A DNA stretch of 17,789 nt from Planctomycetes bacterium RBG_16_41_13 (GTDB lineage Bacteria > Planctomycetota > Brocadiia > Brocadiales > Brocadiaceae), in the NCBI GenBank assembly GCA_001828295.1, contig MHYI01000060.1, positions 1 to 17,789 on the forward strand. The letters are read 5' to 3'. Under the pieces are notes generated by a model. The model was not told the origin of the DNA, did not search any database, and saw nothing but the letters and a program-made list of their open reading frames with translations. A program made the translations under genes and the position numbers. Below, one piece after another: positions 1-9,800 of this stretch (positions are counted from its first letter, which is position 1; every line of letters starts with the position of its first letter).

Positions 1-1
1 T

Positions 2-385
2 GAGCAAAGAAGGCTTGAGTATTCAAAGGCTGTTTCAACACTTCAGAACAATTCAGATGTAGTTACAACAGAGGTTAAAGAGAGGATACGTCTTGCCAAT
101 AGGGCCTACGAAGAGATGCATGTGCAGAAAGAAGCGGCTGATGCCGCAGAGATTTATTTACAGGCGCTTGAAGACCTGGAGGTTATCAGAGAAAAACTTA
201 CGCCTGAGTTTCTGCTTGTAAAACTGCAGGCGCAGGAATCCCTTGCAGAGGCCCGCCGGGCAGAGGTCAAGGGTATCATTGAGTATAATATAGCATTAGC
301 CCGTGTAGCCCAGTCAGCAGGTACGGTGCTTGACCTTGCTTACGTTCAGACCCCGTTTAAAGCTGTTTCCAGTCCAGGTGAGTAA
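2..385 (+). CDS. TolC-family outer-membrane efflux/secretion channel, C-terminal part
   Basis: Only the last 127 codons are in the window. The frame is open from position 2 and stops at TAA 383-385. The peptide is Ala/Glu/Leu-rich and helical throughout, as in the periplasmic helical barrel of TolC-like proteins. The stretch from LTPEFLLVKLQAQESL through EARRAEVKGIIEYNIALARV to AQSAGTVLD matches the usual end of the family: a last long helix with an N-Y-N-I-A-L-A-type segment, then a short G-T-x-L tail. TolC proteins are outer-membrane trimers that let inner-membrane ABC or RND transporters export substrates across both membranes. The next gene, 423 bases downstream on the same strand, encodes a giant surface-type protein, so a type I secretion role is plausible but inferred. 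An efflux role cannot be excluded because upstream partners are off the window. No intrinsic terminator was seen directly after the stop. Confidence 0.85.
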   Translation, partial: EQRRLEYSKAVSTLQNNSDVVTTEVKERIRLANRAYEEMHVQKEAADAAEIYLQALEDLEVIREKLTPEFLLVKLQAQESLAEARRAEVKGIIEYNIALARVAQSAGTVLDLAYVQTPFKAVSSPGE

Positions 386-407
386 ACTATTTCCTGTTTT
401 TCCTTGT

Positions 408-431
408 AGTGACAAAAAAGTTGACAGTTGA
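408..431 (+). repeat. Direct repeat copy 1, TTGACA-containing, possible activator site
   Basis: This 24-base element starts AGTGACAAAA and ends TTGACAGTTGA. It matches the copy at 519-542 at 22 of 24 positions. Within it GTTGACA is followed directly by GTTGAC, so there is also a small tandem repeat. It lies about 250 bases before the start predicted from the sigma-54-like element. I read it as a possible enhancer site; the regulator is unknown. Confidence 0.6.
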
Positions 432-518
432 CTTATTTTTATAACTACTTGAATTGATGATATAAATTGGCTCAAAACTAATATTCGGACAGATTCTAAT
501 CCTTAAAATCCCGCTAAA

Positions 519-542
519 AGTGACAAAATATTTGACAGTTGA
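519..542 (+). repeat. Direct repeat copy 2, TTGACA-containing, possible activator site
   Basis: This is the second copy of the 24-base element, 111 bases after the first. It differs only at two internal positions (530 region: ATA-T against AAAG). Similarity fades after the GTTGA end. Its centre is about 140 bases before the predicted transcription start, within the usual range for sigma-54 activator sites. The TTGACA hexamer could also be a sigma-70 -35 box, but no good -10 box follows at 16-18 bases. Confidence 0.6.
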
Positions 543-643
543 TCTGTTTGAATAATAGCACATGTCATAAATGAATAAAGAATTCTGAAAAATTATTCAT
601 ATTAACAGTGAGTTATAAATGATCGCAATGCCTCACCTTAGAC

Positions 644-659
644 TGGTCTGAAATTTGCA
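644..659 (+). promoter_or_regulatory. Candidate sigma-54 (RpoN) -24/-12 promoter
   Basis: TGGTCTG, then four bases, then TTGCA matches the consensus TGGCACG-N4-TTGCW with exact spacing: GG at 645-646 and GC at 657-658, ten bases apart. TGG, the seventh-position G and all of TTGCA agree; three bases of the CAC part differ. The predicted start would be near 670, giving a leader of about 139 bases before the TTG start at 809. A match of this quality can arise by chance, but the direct repeats upstream fit activator-dependent control. Confidence 0.5.
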
Positions 660-683
660 ATATCGGTTCAATGGAGTAACTTC

Positions 684-701
684 ATGAATTCTCAACAGTA
701 A
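684..701 (+). other. Possible five-codon leader ORF (MNSQQ)
   Basis: ATG at 684 is preceded by GGAG (673-676) with a seven-base gap, ideal ribosome-binding geometry. The frame reads M-N-S-Q-Q and stops at TAA 699-701, just before the overlapping hairpins. It lies just after the predicted transcription start. It could be a leader peptide or a chance match; its shortness makes either possible. Confidence 0.2.
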
Positions 702-708
702 ATCGTAA

Positions 709-724
709 GACCAAAATGTTGGTC
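709..724 (+). promoter_or_regulatory. Small hairpin in the leader (alternative to 721-760)
   Basis: GACCAA (709-714) and TTGGTC (719-724) form a perfect 6-bp stem with a 4-base loop. The 3' arm shares GGTC (721-724) with the 5' arm of the larger hairpin at 721-760, so the two cannot form together. Confidence 0.4.
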
Positions 725-760
725 CAGTCAGTATACCCTTTGATTCATCCTGACTGGACC
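721..760 (+). promoter_or_regulatory. Perfect 11-bp inverted repeat in the leader of the giant gene
   Basis: GGTCCAGTCAG (721-731) is the exact reverse complement of CTGACTGGACC (750-760), with an 18-base loop. In RNA this is a stable hairpin 48 bases before the start codon; in DNA it could be an operator. A run of seven T follows at 780-786, but 19 bases lie between stem and T-run, so it is not a normal intrinsic terminator. Confidence 0.55.
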
Positions 761-796
761 CTGGCAACAAGAAATGTCCTTTTTTTATCAGGTTAG

Positions 797-811
797 TGAG
801 GTCGCACATTG
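797..811 (+). promoter_or_regulatory. Ribosome binding site and TTG start of the giant gene
   Basis: TGAGGT at 797-802 contains GAGG (798-801), with seven bases before TTG at 809. In this frame TAG (794) and TGA (797) close the frame just upstream, so no earlier start is possible. The next alternative, GTG at 869, has no comparable Shine-Dalgarno and would leave only eight codons before the LEPR motif. TTG is therefore the best start. Confidence 0.7.
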
Positions 812-3800
812 GGGATAGTTAAGAGGATAATAGACTGGACAGAATCTTCCGGTGCTGATTCCGGTGACGTGCGGCCTATAGTAATTGAGGCCCTCGAGCC
901 ACGGATATTGCTCTCTGCAGAGGGACTGATCGGCGCAGTTATAGTTGACCCACTTAAGTACTCACTGGTGGATAGCGCACAGCCTGCAGTTCTGCATGCT
1001 GAAGTGTTAGAAACTGTTGAAGAAACCGAACTCTGCAAACCTATATATACCTTTTCCCTGAATGAAACAGAGCCATCAGAAAGCGAATCGTCGTTAGAGA
1101 TTCTGAATCAAGTTCAGAATGACAGTTCATCTGTAATCGAAAAAGAGGTAATTATTGATAATCCTGATGTTGCAATCACGGACGACAGCCAGCCATATTA
1201 TGTAAACGACTCAGACACAATCATTGAGTCAGAGAGAGAATCAACTGACATACGGGGCCCTCCGCCTATCGCCGGCATTTACTATGCTGATTCCTCCCCT
1301 GAGGTTCTTAGCCGTCAGAATGACTACTGTAGTTTTATTGTTGAGGAAGACATAACCAGCGCTGTGGATTCTGGTAATCAATTCAGTGCGGTTGATCAGG
1401 AGAATGTCAATCCGCCGTATTGTTTTGTCTTCAATTCGGAGCCTCGAAATAATGATATAACCCTCAGACTTAATACCGAAGATCCAACAGTCCTTGAACT
1501 GTTCGATAATGTGGATGATCTTGTGCTCCTAAGTCACCCACTTACAGAGGTGAGTGGTGTCTCCATTTTTGGCACCGATCTTGGTGACGACCTTCTTACA
1601 ATTGATTTTTCACTACCATTCTGGCTCGAAGATGGTATTGAGTATCATGGTGGTGACGGATGGTTTGATAGCCTCGTGTTGGAAGGTAACGGATCCATAA
1701 ACAGCAGATACGCTCCTGTTGGAAACGATTCAGGTGTATTTGAACTCTCCTACGAATCCTTTAATACTGAAGTTTATTTCACAGGCCTTGAACCGGTATG
1801 GGTACATGACACAGCGAGTTTCACCTTTTCCACATCTGACTATGGACCAGGTCTGGATGCCCTGATAATAGGTGTAGACCCGGGAGGAGGGGGAGCGCCT
1901 GCTGATATGCCTGCGTCGAATAACCGTATCGGCGGCACTGTGGGTGGGGCAGTTTTTGAGACAGTTACCTTTTATAATATACCCGCAGTTACTATTAATA
2001 CAGCAATAAATGATACTGTTGCCATTAGAAATGATGTCATAACTATTGGTGCTTCCGGATTCATTGCCTCTGGACTGCAGAACTTAATCATTAATACAGG
2101 TGACGGTGATGACCTTATAGATATCGAAACCCCAACTCTTAGCCTGCCAACCCCAGGAGGGGCGATAACTATCAACGATACAGATCAGTTTAATATGATT
2201 GCCGGAGCCATCAATATTAATACGGCTCTCGTACTGACTGGAAATACTTCAATAACAAGCTCAGCAGGTGTTAACTTAAATAGTCCAATTACTACCCATG
2301 GTAAGAGGGTCAGCATAACTGCGGCTACCACGATAAACAGTAATGCTGCAGGTTCAATTAATACCTCAGGGGATAACGGCAATCCTGGGGGAAATGGTGG
2401 TGAGCTTTTTCTGCATTCTACGGGTGCTGGTGCAATTGCTCTGCTGGGAGACATAACAGCAAATGGTGGAAGAGGGTTGGCAAACGGAACCAACGGGGGG
2501 AGCGGGGGTATTATCACCATATTGAATGCCAATGGTCCGATTAGTGTTGACGACATATTCAGCACCGGAGGTGCCGGCGGGATAGGAGGCTCTGCCGGTG
2601 TTGCAGGTACGGTACAAATATCAGCTACAACAAATATTACACAGGAGGGTGGCACGGGAATCAGATCCGGAAATATGAAGCTGGTTACCACAGGGGGAAA
2701 TGTTTCCCTCGACAGTCAGGTAAACAACGTTGCGATACTGGCTGCAAGCTTAAGCGGGGCATCGGGTCTTAATTTCAAAAACACCGGCAGCCTCATGATA
2801 GGTACGGTAGCAGTAAGCGCTACCGGTTCTGCTAACCTGGCTCAGGTAATTGGGGTGACATCCGCCGGAGCAGGACAACCGATTACAGTTGTTACGACCA
2901 GCGGGAGTTTTACTATCAATAGGCCGGTTACGGCAAGTGGCGCCGGCAATATAGTTCTGAGGGCAGAGGGTCTGGGTCAGGATGTAATCGTCAATGCAGC
3001 CATCTCCTCTGGTTCCGGAAATATTACCCTGGTTGCATCCGGAGTAGTGATTCAATCGGTACTTGGCAGTACTACGACAACCGGAACGGTTGATATCCAG
3101 AGTCAGGGTAACCTGCCTCCTGACCTTGCATTTGATTTGTTTGAACAATTTGATTGGACTGACCAGGGTCCTGAAGAAACTTCCAGAGGGCAGGTTATGG
3201 GCCTGGATCCACAAGGTAATCCTGTAGCGGCGGCTATTCAGTCGTTTTTCTTTGAACCTGGCAATCCCAATATAGCCTATGCTGGAACGGTAAATGGCGG
3301 TATCTGGAAGACTGAGAATATTAATGCTACCAGGAAGGTAGAGCCTTACTCGCCAACTAAGGTTGATGCACCGTTAGTGAACGATCCCGCTCTGGGAAAT
3401 ATCAGATCAGCGGTGATTGTTCTTGCAAATATCGGTAACGGTACTTATTCAGCATCTTCTTTTACTAATGTAACAGGAGGAGGAGAAGATGGTTTAAGGT
3501 CGGTTGGGGTTGTTGATCCCGCAGGGGCTGGTAATGCATTTGTTTTACAGGCTGTTAATACCGGCGCTGGCTTTAATGGTCTTGAGGTTGTTTTCGCTAA
3601 CACCCTTCCTGCAGCGGGTTCAGAAACAGCAATCTATGACGCGGTAAACAAGAGGCTTACCATTAATATACGGGCCGGGGCCTCCACAGGCAACCAGGTT
3701 GTAACTGCAGTGAATGGTGGGGGAGTGTTTACTGCCAGGTTATATAAGGGCGGACTGACGCTTGGAGGAGTTTACCGGTACAAGATCGTCTTTGAAGATT

Positions 3801-6800
3801 CCACGGGCGCCCAAAGCAATGCATCGGTTGCATTTCCAACCGCTGGTATAGCGCTTAATTTTACTGCGGATGAAAATAAGATTCAGTTAACGAACTTACC
3901 GGTCGGCCCTCAGGGAACTGTAAAGAGACTCATTTATCGTCATATTATCGGTGAAGAGACTTACCGGTTTGTTGGGGAAGTAACCAATAACAATCCGCTC
4001 CAGTTCTTTGATGATACCATCTCAGATTTTGATTTGAAGGCTGTACCTGAACGTGAGATTGAGGTTCCATTTCCTGTGTGGGTGCCGCTGACTGATGAAT
4101 ACCCATCCCTTGCTGTTGGAGCTATGGCATTTGATCCAACTAATCCAAACATCCTGTATGCCGGAACAGGCAGTGCGAGCAGCAGCGAGTCAGGCGGCCG
4201 GTCTATCGGGATACTCAAGACCACAGACGGTGGTGACTCATTTGCTATAATCGGAGCCGATCAGTTTAACGATCTTAAGGTCAGGGATATCATTACACAC
4301 AATATTAACCCCGCTGGTGTTACAGTACGTTTCGATAACCAGGGTGGCAAGAGGCGGCTGACGATCTTCTTACAGCCGGATAATGCCGGTTCCAATGCAA
4401 CACAGGTCATAAACGCAGTAACTGCTGAGGCATCCTCTCCTTTTAATGTTTCGTTGTTTCAGCAAAACAATGATGGAACCGGAACATATTCCGCTGACCA
4501 GACATTTAATGGTGTGACTACAGGTGGATCTCCTGCTCTCCAGGCAACAGGCGCTATTTTTCCACCTGGCAGCAATAATTCACTTGTTTTAACGGCTGTT
4601 TCAAACGGGACCCAATATAATAACCTGACTGTGATACTTACAGGTGGCGGGACAAAGGGTTCTGAAGCCGCTTTATATAATCCCGGTACAAATACCCTTA
4701 CAATCTCTATTCAGACCGGTGCAGGTGGTTCTACTGCAACCGAAGTTATTGCCGCAATCAATAGCCAGGGGACGTTTAATGCGACCTTAGCTGAAAATGA
4801 CGGGACAGGGACATACCACGATTCATTCCAGGGTGTGAGTTCCGGTGGGGCTGCTGGAACCGCCGCTACGGTGATTATGAATCCGACCGGCATTAATAAT
4901 GCACTGATCTTCACTTCAAAAAATCCTGCTCTGGGACTCAATGATAATAATATAGAGGTAGTATTCCGTACCAGGATTCAGCAAGTGCTGGTAGCGACTG
5001 ACCGTGTGGGGGTCCGGGGAGGTCTTTTCCTTAGTCAGGATGGAGGTGACTTCTGGCGATTGATCTCCGGTACCGGCGGCCTGGCCCATGGGACAATGAC
5101 TGACCTCGCAATTGCCAATGATGGGACGGCTGCTAACGGCAGGTCATATTTTATGGCGCTGGTCGGAGGAGGAACCGGGGTATACCTTGATATTAATACC
5201 ATGGGGCAGCGCCTATCTGATGATCAGCAAAATGTCCAGATAGATGTCAGTTCCACCACTCCTGCGGATTGGGTCGCGCTTACCAATACCAGGAGTTTCA
5301 GTATAACCATTGGTGGTGTGCAGCGCCAAATCAATCCGGACTTTACCGCAGTTGCTTCAATGGCTGATGTAGCCACTGAAATCGCGGCGCGCATTAACGC
5401 GCCGGCGGCATTTGGCCCCAATACGGTATCAGCTAATATTAATGGGAATCGCCTGTTTATTGTAAACGCGTCTGATCGTTACACATTAGTAGGACAATTA
5501 AATGATCCTGCGGCCGGTGTCTCTCTTCTGGGTCCTCAGACCCCGGGTATATACAAAAGTACAGACAACGGCATTACCTGGACACAGTCAACTGGCCTTC
5601 CGGTAGGAGCCATGAAGGCATTTCGCACAGCAGGGCGGATAGAAATGGCGGTTGACGAAGCCGGCGGCAGACTTTACGCGGCCACCCTTCAGGGAGTAAG
5701 GACCAGTAATCAAAATGGCAGAGGAGGCCGGTTAGGCGGAATCTTCCGCTCTAATCTTGGAGTTGGCTGGCAGTTTATTATGGATTCTCCCCAATCAAGA
5801 GAATTAAGTACTTCCGGCACTGATGTCAACTTACGATCTGCAGCAGTGGACAGGGCTGTTGTAACTGTGACAGCAGGCGGCAATTTTAACACATTTGCCG
5901 GTCCGACCGGCTGGCAGTCACTCGGCAATACTACTACCTTTACAGCCCGTATTGACAACTTACCCCCGGTGACGGTGACACCTCAGTTGGCGGCTGTCAA
6001 TAATATAAATGATGTTGTTGCGGCTATTCAGACTGCCATTAACCAGGCAGCAGGAGCTGTAGCCCCTCTGACACCGGCACTGGATGCAAATGCAGTGACC
6101 GTTTCATGGGATGCTATACATAACCGTTTTGTTTTTGCGAGTAACACGCTGCTTCCTTTGACTATAAGTTCCGGCGGTGGCAATCCAATTTTCAACAATG
6201 CATTAGGGGTATTTTTTAATCAGGTTCAGGATATTCGTGATGCAAACCTGGTTGCACAGGCGTCGGTTACCGTTGACGGTCCTGCCAATATGACGGCAAC
6301 GCCTGCTTCATGGATAGCGTTAGGCGATAACAGGATATTCCGGTTAACATGGGGAAACCTGGGCCGTATGATAAACCCTCAGTTTGGCGCCATCCCGGCG
6401 GTGCCGGTTCCGAACATGGCAACTGTTGCGACAGCTATTCAAAATGCAATAAACACCGCTTTTGTCGGAGTCGTAGCATTTCCTGCAAATAGCGTTACGG
6501 TAACATGGAATGGAGCCAATAACATATTCTTATTTCAAAGTGCAGATGGTACAACACCTCTGAGAGTGGCAGAGGTGGCTGAGTTCATTGCTTATCCAAA
6601 CCAATTCTCCCTCTTTAATCAGCTTGAGAATAATAATGTCGGTTTTGGATATGCCAGTAATGGCGCCGACTACAATCGCCGCATTGAGGCTATAATTACA
6701 CCAGGAGGGGCAGGAATTTCAAACCCATTACAATGGCGGTCACTGGGAAATAGCAGGGTCTTTCGCGCCTATATAGGAGAGCAGACAGCCTTTGTAACTC

Positions 6801-9800
6801 CGCTATTCCTGACTATTCCAGATGATGGTACAGCAACAATGTTACATGTTGAGACCGCACTGCAGAATGCATTTAATTCCCAGTTCGGGGCCGGTATTAT
6901 CACAGTTATATGGGATACAAACAATAATGTGTTCCGGTTGAATACGGTAAACTCACGACTTATGATTCAGGAAATAAGCGGACGGAGTATGCCTGTTCCA
7001 GCCAATTCGTTGTTTAACAATGCCCTTGCAGTATATTTTGTTTCTGTTGCTATACAGAATGATTTCGACACATTGAAGGGTTTGGTTCCTCAGGCTTCCA
7101 TTCAGGTCAGCCATCCCAACGCAGCGCTTTGGGCAGCTCTGGGCAATACACGGAGTTTTTCTATCACTGTGGACGGAATACCTTACGATATCCCCCACAA
7201 TTTCGGCGATGCGCCTGCGATCAACAACATGCATGATGTGGCCACCCATTTTCAAAATGCAATCAATAATATCGCAGGGGCAGGTGCGGTAACTGTCACT
7301 TATAATCCGTTTTCCAGCCGTCTGATCTTTCAAAGCAACAATGTAAATCCTGATATAAGAGGTGTTGCCCTTATAAACCGCCCACGGGCCGATCTTCCAT
7401 CTCTTGTACAAGCTGACAGGCCGCATTTAGTCACAGACAGTGTTGTCCTGGTTAATCCGACAACAATCAGGGTTATTGCCGGGTCAACCAATCCTGCAGT
7501 ATGGGCTGCGTTAACCAACAATAGGTTATTCAGTCTCACGCAGGGGGCCAATACACGGGACATACAGCCTGATTTTTCCGGCGATTTAACAATGAACGAT
7601 GTTGCCGGAAGTATTCAGATAGGGTTAAGAGCCCAGTTCGGCGCCACTATTACAGTTAATTACAGTGCCGCGACACAGGAGTTCATCATTAATAGTACCG
7701 GCGGCAATATATTGAATCTGACTGATCCAACTGCCGGAGTCCGGTCTTTGATGGGTACTGATGTGACCTACCTCGTTGCACAGTCTCTGTTGCAGTCTGA
7801 AATCTACACTAATCTTCATCCTGGCAGTCAGGCTGGCAAGCACTTTGCGGTTAATATAGACCCTGCAAATCCTGACTTCATTTACATCAGTGGGGATGTA
7901 CAGGTTTCACTTTATAATCCATACCGGCTCGTTGATAATGCCGTAGAGGCCAGAGAGTGGGTAGGGAGAATCTTCCGGGTACATTCAATACCAGGAGCCA
8001 ATCCATCCGCTCAGGAACAAATCGTAGGAACAGGCGCCTTAATTCCGGTAAATGACCCGGAACTTGATAACCGCAGGGCTGTGCCTACAGCACCCCATGC
8101 CGATTCCCGCTTTATAACCTTTGCCAATGACGGTACACTCATTGAAGCCGATGATGGTGGAATATACCGACTTAATCATCCAAACGGTACGGGAGGCAAC
8201 AGGTTCTGGGAGTCGCTGAATGGCACCCTCAGGGTCACTGAGTTCAGCCACATAGCATATGATCCTATTAACGAAGTTTTCATTGGGGGTACACAGGATG
8301 TCGGAAATCAGGCACAGAGGAACACCAACCAGTTGACATGGGATTCTATATCAACCGGGGATGGGAATGTCAATCTTACCGCCGTTATTCCTGCCGGAGC
8401 CAATGCCGGAAACGTTAATCATTTAAGCATAGGTAATTCTCTTTCCACTGCCATAATAAATCAGTATGATCAGGCAAATCAATTAACAGGTACTTCGTGG
8501 GCAACTTTAAATTTCTGGGGGGTATTGAATGACTCTACCGCAGGATCCGGGACATGGTCAGATTTTTTAGACGACCAGACTGGTGGGTTTATCCAGGTTC
8601 AGGGTGCAGTAAGTCCGCTTCAAAACAATCAGTTTGCCATAGGCCGTACAGGGATTTATGAAACTACTGATAATGGAAACAGCTACAATAACATTGCACC
8701 TTCTGCCGATGGATTCTTCCGCCGTAATGGGGGGGTAGAGGCTGCCCTTGTTACTGCCCTTTCCTATGGTATTGATCCTGCCGCCGGAAATAACCAGCCT
8801 CTATATGTCGGACTGGAGTTTCACAACGATAATACCTATACCAATACTACGAATATGATCTATGTTCGGGATGCAGGCGGGACTTTCCCTGTTGCCCGTC
8901 AGTTCAATCTTGGCGCAGCAAATGGAACAATCCTTGATATTACAGTAGATCCCGGAAACTGGCGGGTGGCATATGCAGTCACATCAGCTAACAGAGTTTT
9001 TGCTACAGTAAACGGCGGGCAAAACTGGACACGTATAACCGGTCCTGCCGGTACTGAGATTGGCGCCCTGCCTCAGGGCATTGCCATTACCTCTGTGGAA
9101 CTTGTCCAAGTGCCTGAGCCGGACATCAAGATTACTGATCGCCGTGGAAACTCTGTTTTCATTAACCTTGATGGCGCAATAACCCTGACTGATGTAAAGA
9201 ACCTGATAGAGAGACAGGCTACCCGTGCTTCACTGAATATCACAGTGACTATTGATACTGCTACTGCAAATGGGCGACTGGTACTCACAGATAACAGCGC
9301 CGGTGGTACAGGTCACTTCAAATCTGAGGCTGTACCAGGGTCGCAGGCAGCCGGCGATCTTGGCCTTGCAGGTCATGATGTGAATGTTGCTGCCATCAAC
9401 GGTGCTGACTTTACAGCAGCAATCAATGCCGGAACCGCTATAACTGCAGCAATACGCAATGGACATGGGATTCGCATTAATACCGGTGTCCGCGATATCC
9501 TGCTGGTTGGTTCTGACGAGGGGATTTATCAGACATTTAATCCTGTTAATAAATCTAATCCGGCGGTGCCGGTACTTAGACTTAATACTAAGGGAAATGC
9601 CAATGTAACTTCATCCGGTGCCAACAACGATATACAATTCCGTACTAAACAAAACACATCATACTTCAATGGTGCGGTTGTCAGATTTACCCATCATGCA
9701 CCTATAGGAGCAGGCCTTCCAACAGTATCGTGGGATCCATTGAATCGTGTTCTCGAATTCAGGATAAATGTGGGAACCACAACTGCTAATCAGGTTAAAC

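Larger units (their letters stand above)
386..808 (+). other. AT-rich intergenic regulatory region before the giant gene
   Basis: This 423-base region has no convincing gene. It is much more AT-rich than the flanking coding DNA: bases 421-480 contain 15 G or C in 60 by hand count. It contains two copies of a 24-base direct repeat, a sigma-54-like -24/-12 element, two overlapping inverted repeats, a run of seven T (780-786) and the Shine-Dalgarno of the giant gene. The order is distal repeats, then promoter-like element, then transcribed leader, which suggests control of the giant gene and not of the TolC gene. Confidence 0.75.

Noticed and set aside
421..560. Sigma-70 promoters using the TTGACA hexamers
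   Set aside because: No acceptable -10 hexamer is found 16-18 bases downstream of either TTGACA.
601..670. Cyclic-di-GMP (GEMM) riboswitch suggested by CGCAATGCCTCACC
   Set aside because: The conserved GEMM core (CGCAAAGCC-N-CCGGCC and the downstream GG-CAGG tetraloop-receptor part) is absent, and most of it would lie before the predicted transcription start.
721..786. Intrinsic terminator formed by the 11-bp stem and the T-run at 780-786
   Set aside because: Nineteen bases separate stem and T-run, and the stem directly next to the T-run has only four pairs.
631..801. CCTCAC (631-636) complementary to the Shine-Dalgarno GTGAGG (796-801)
   Set aside because: If transcription starts near 670, the upstream element is not in the RNA. 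Six bases of complementarity are easily found by chance.
1910..3118. Two-partner-secretion haemagglutinin
   Set aside because: The TPS secretion domain expected at the extreme N-terminus is missing; the N-terminus is of LEPR-XLL type.
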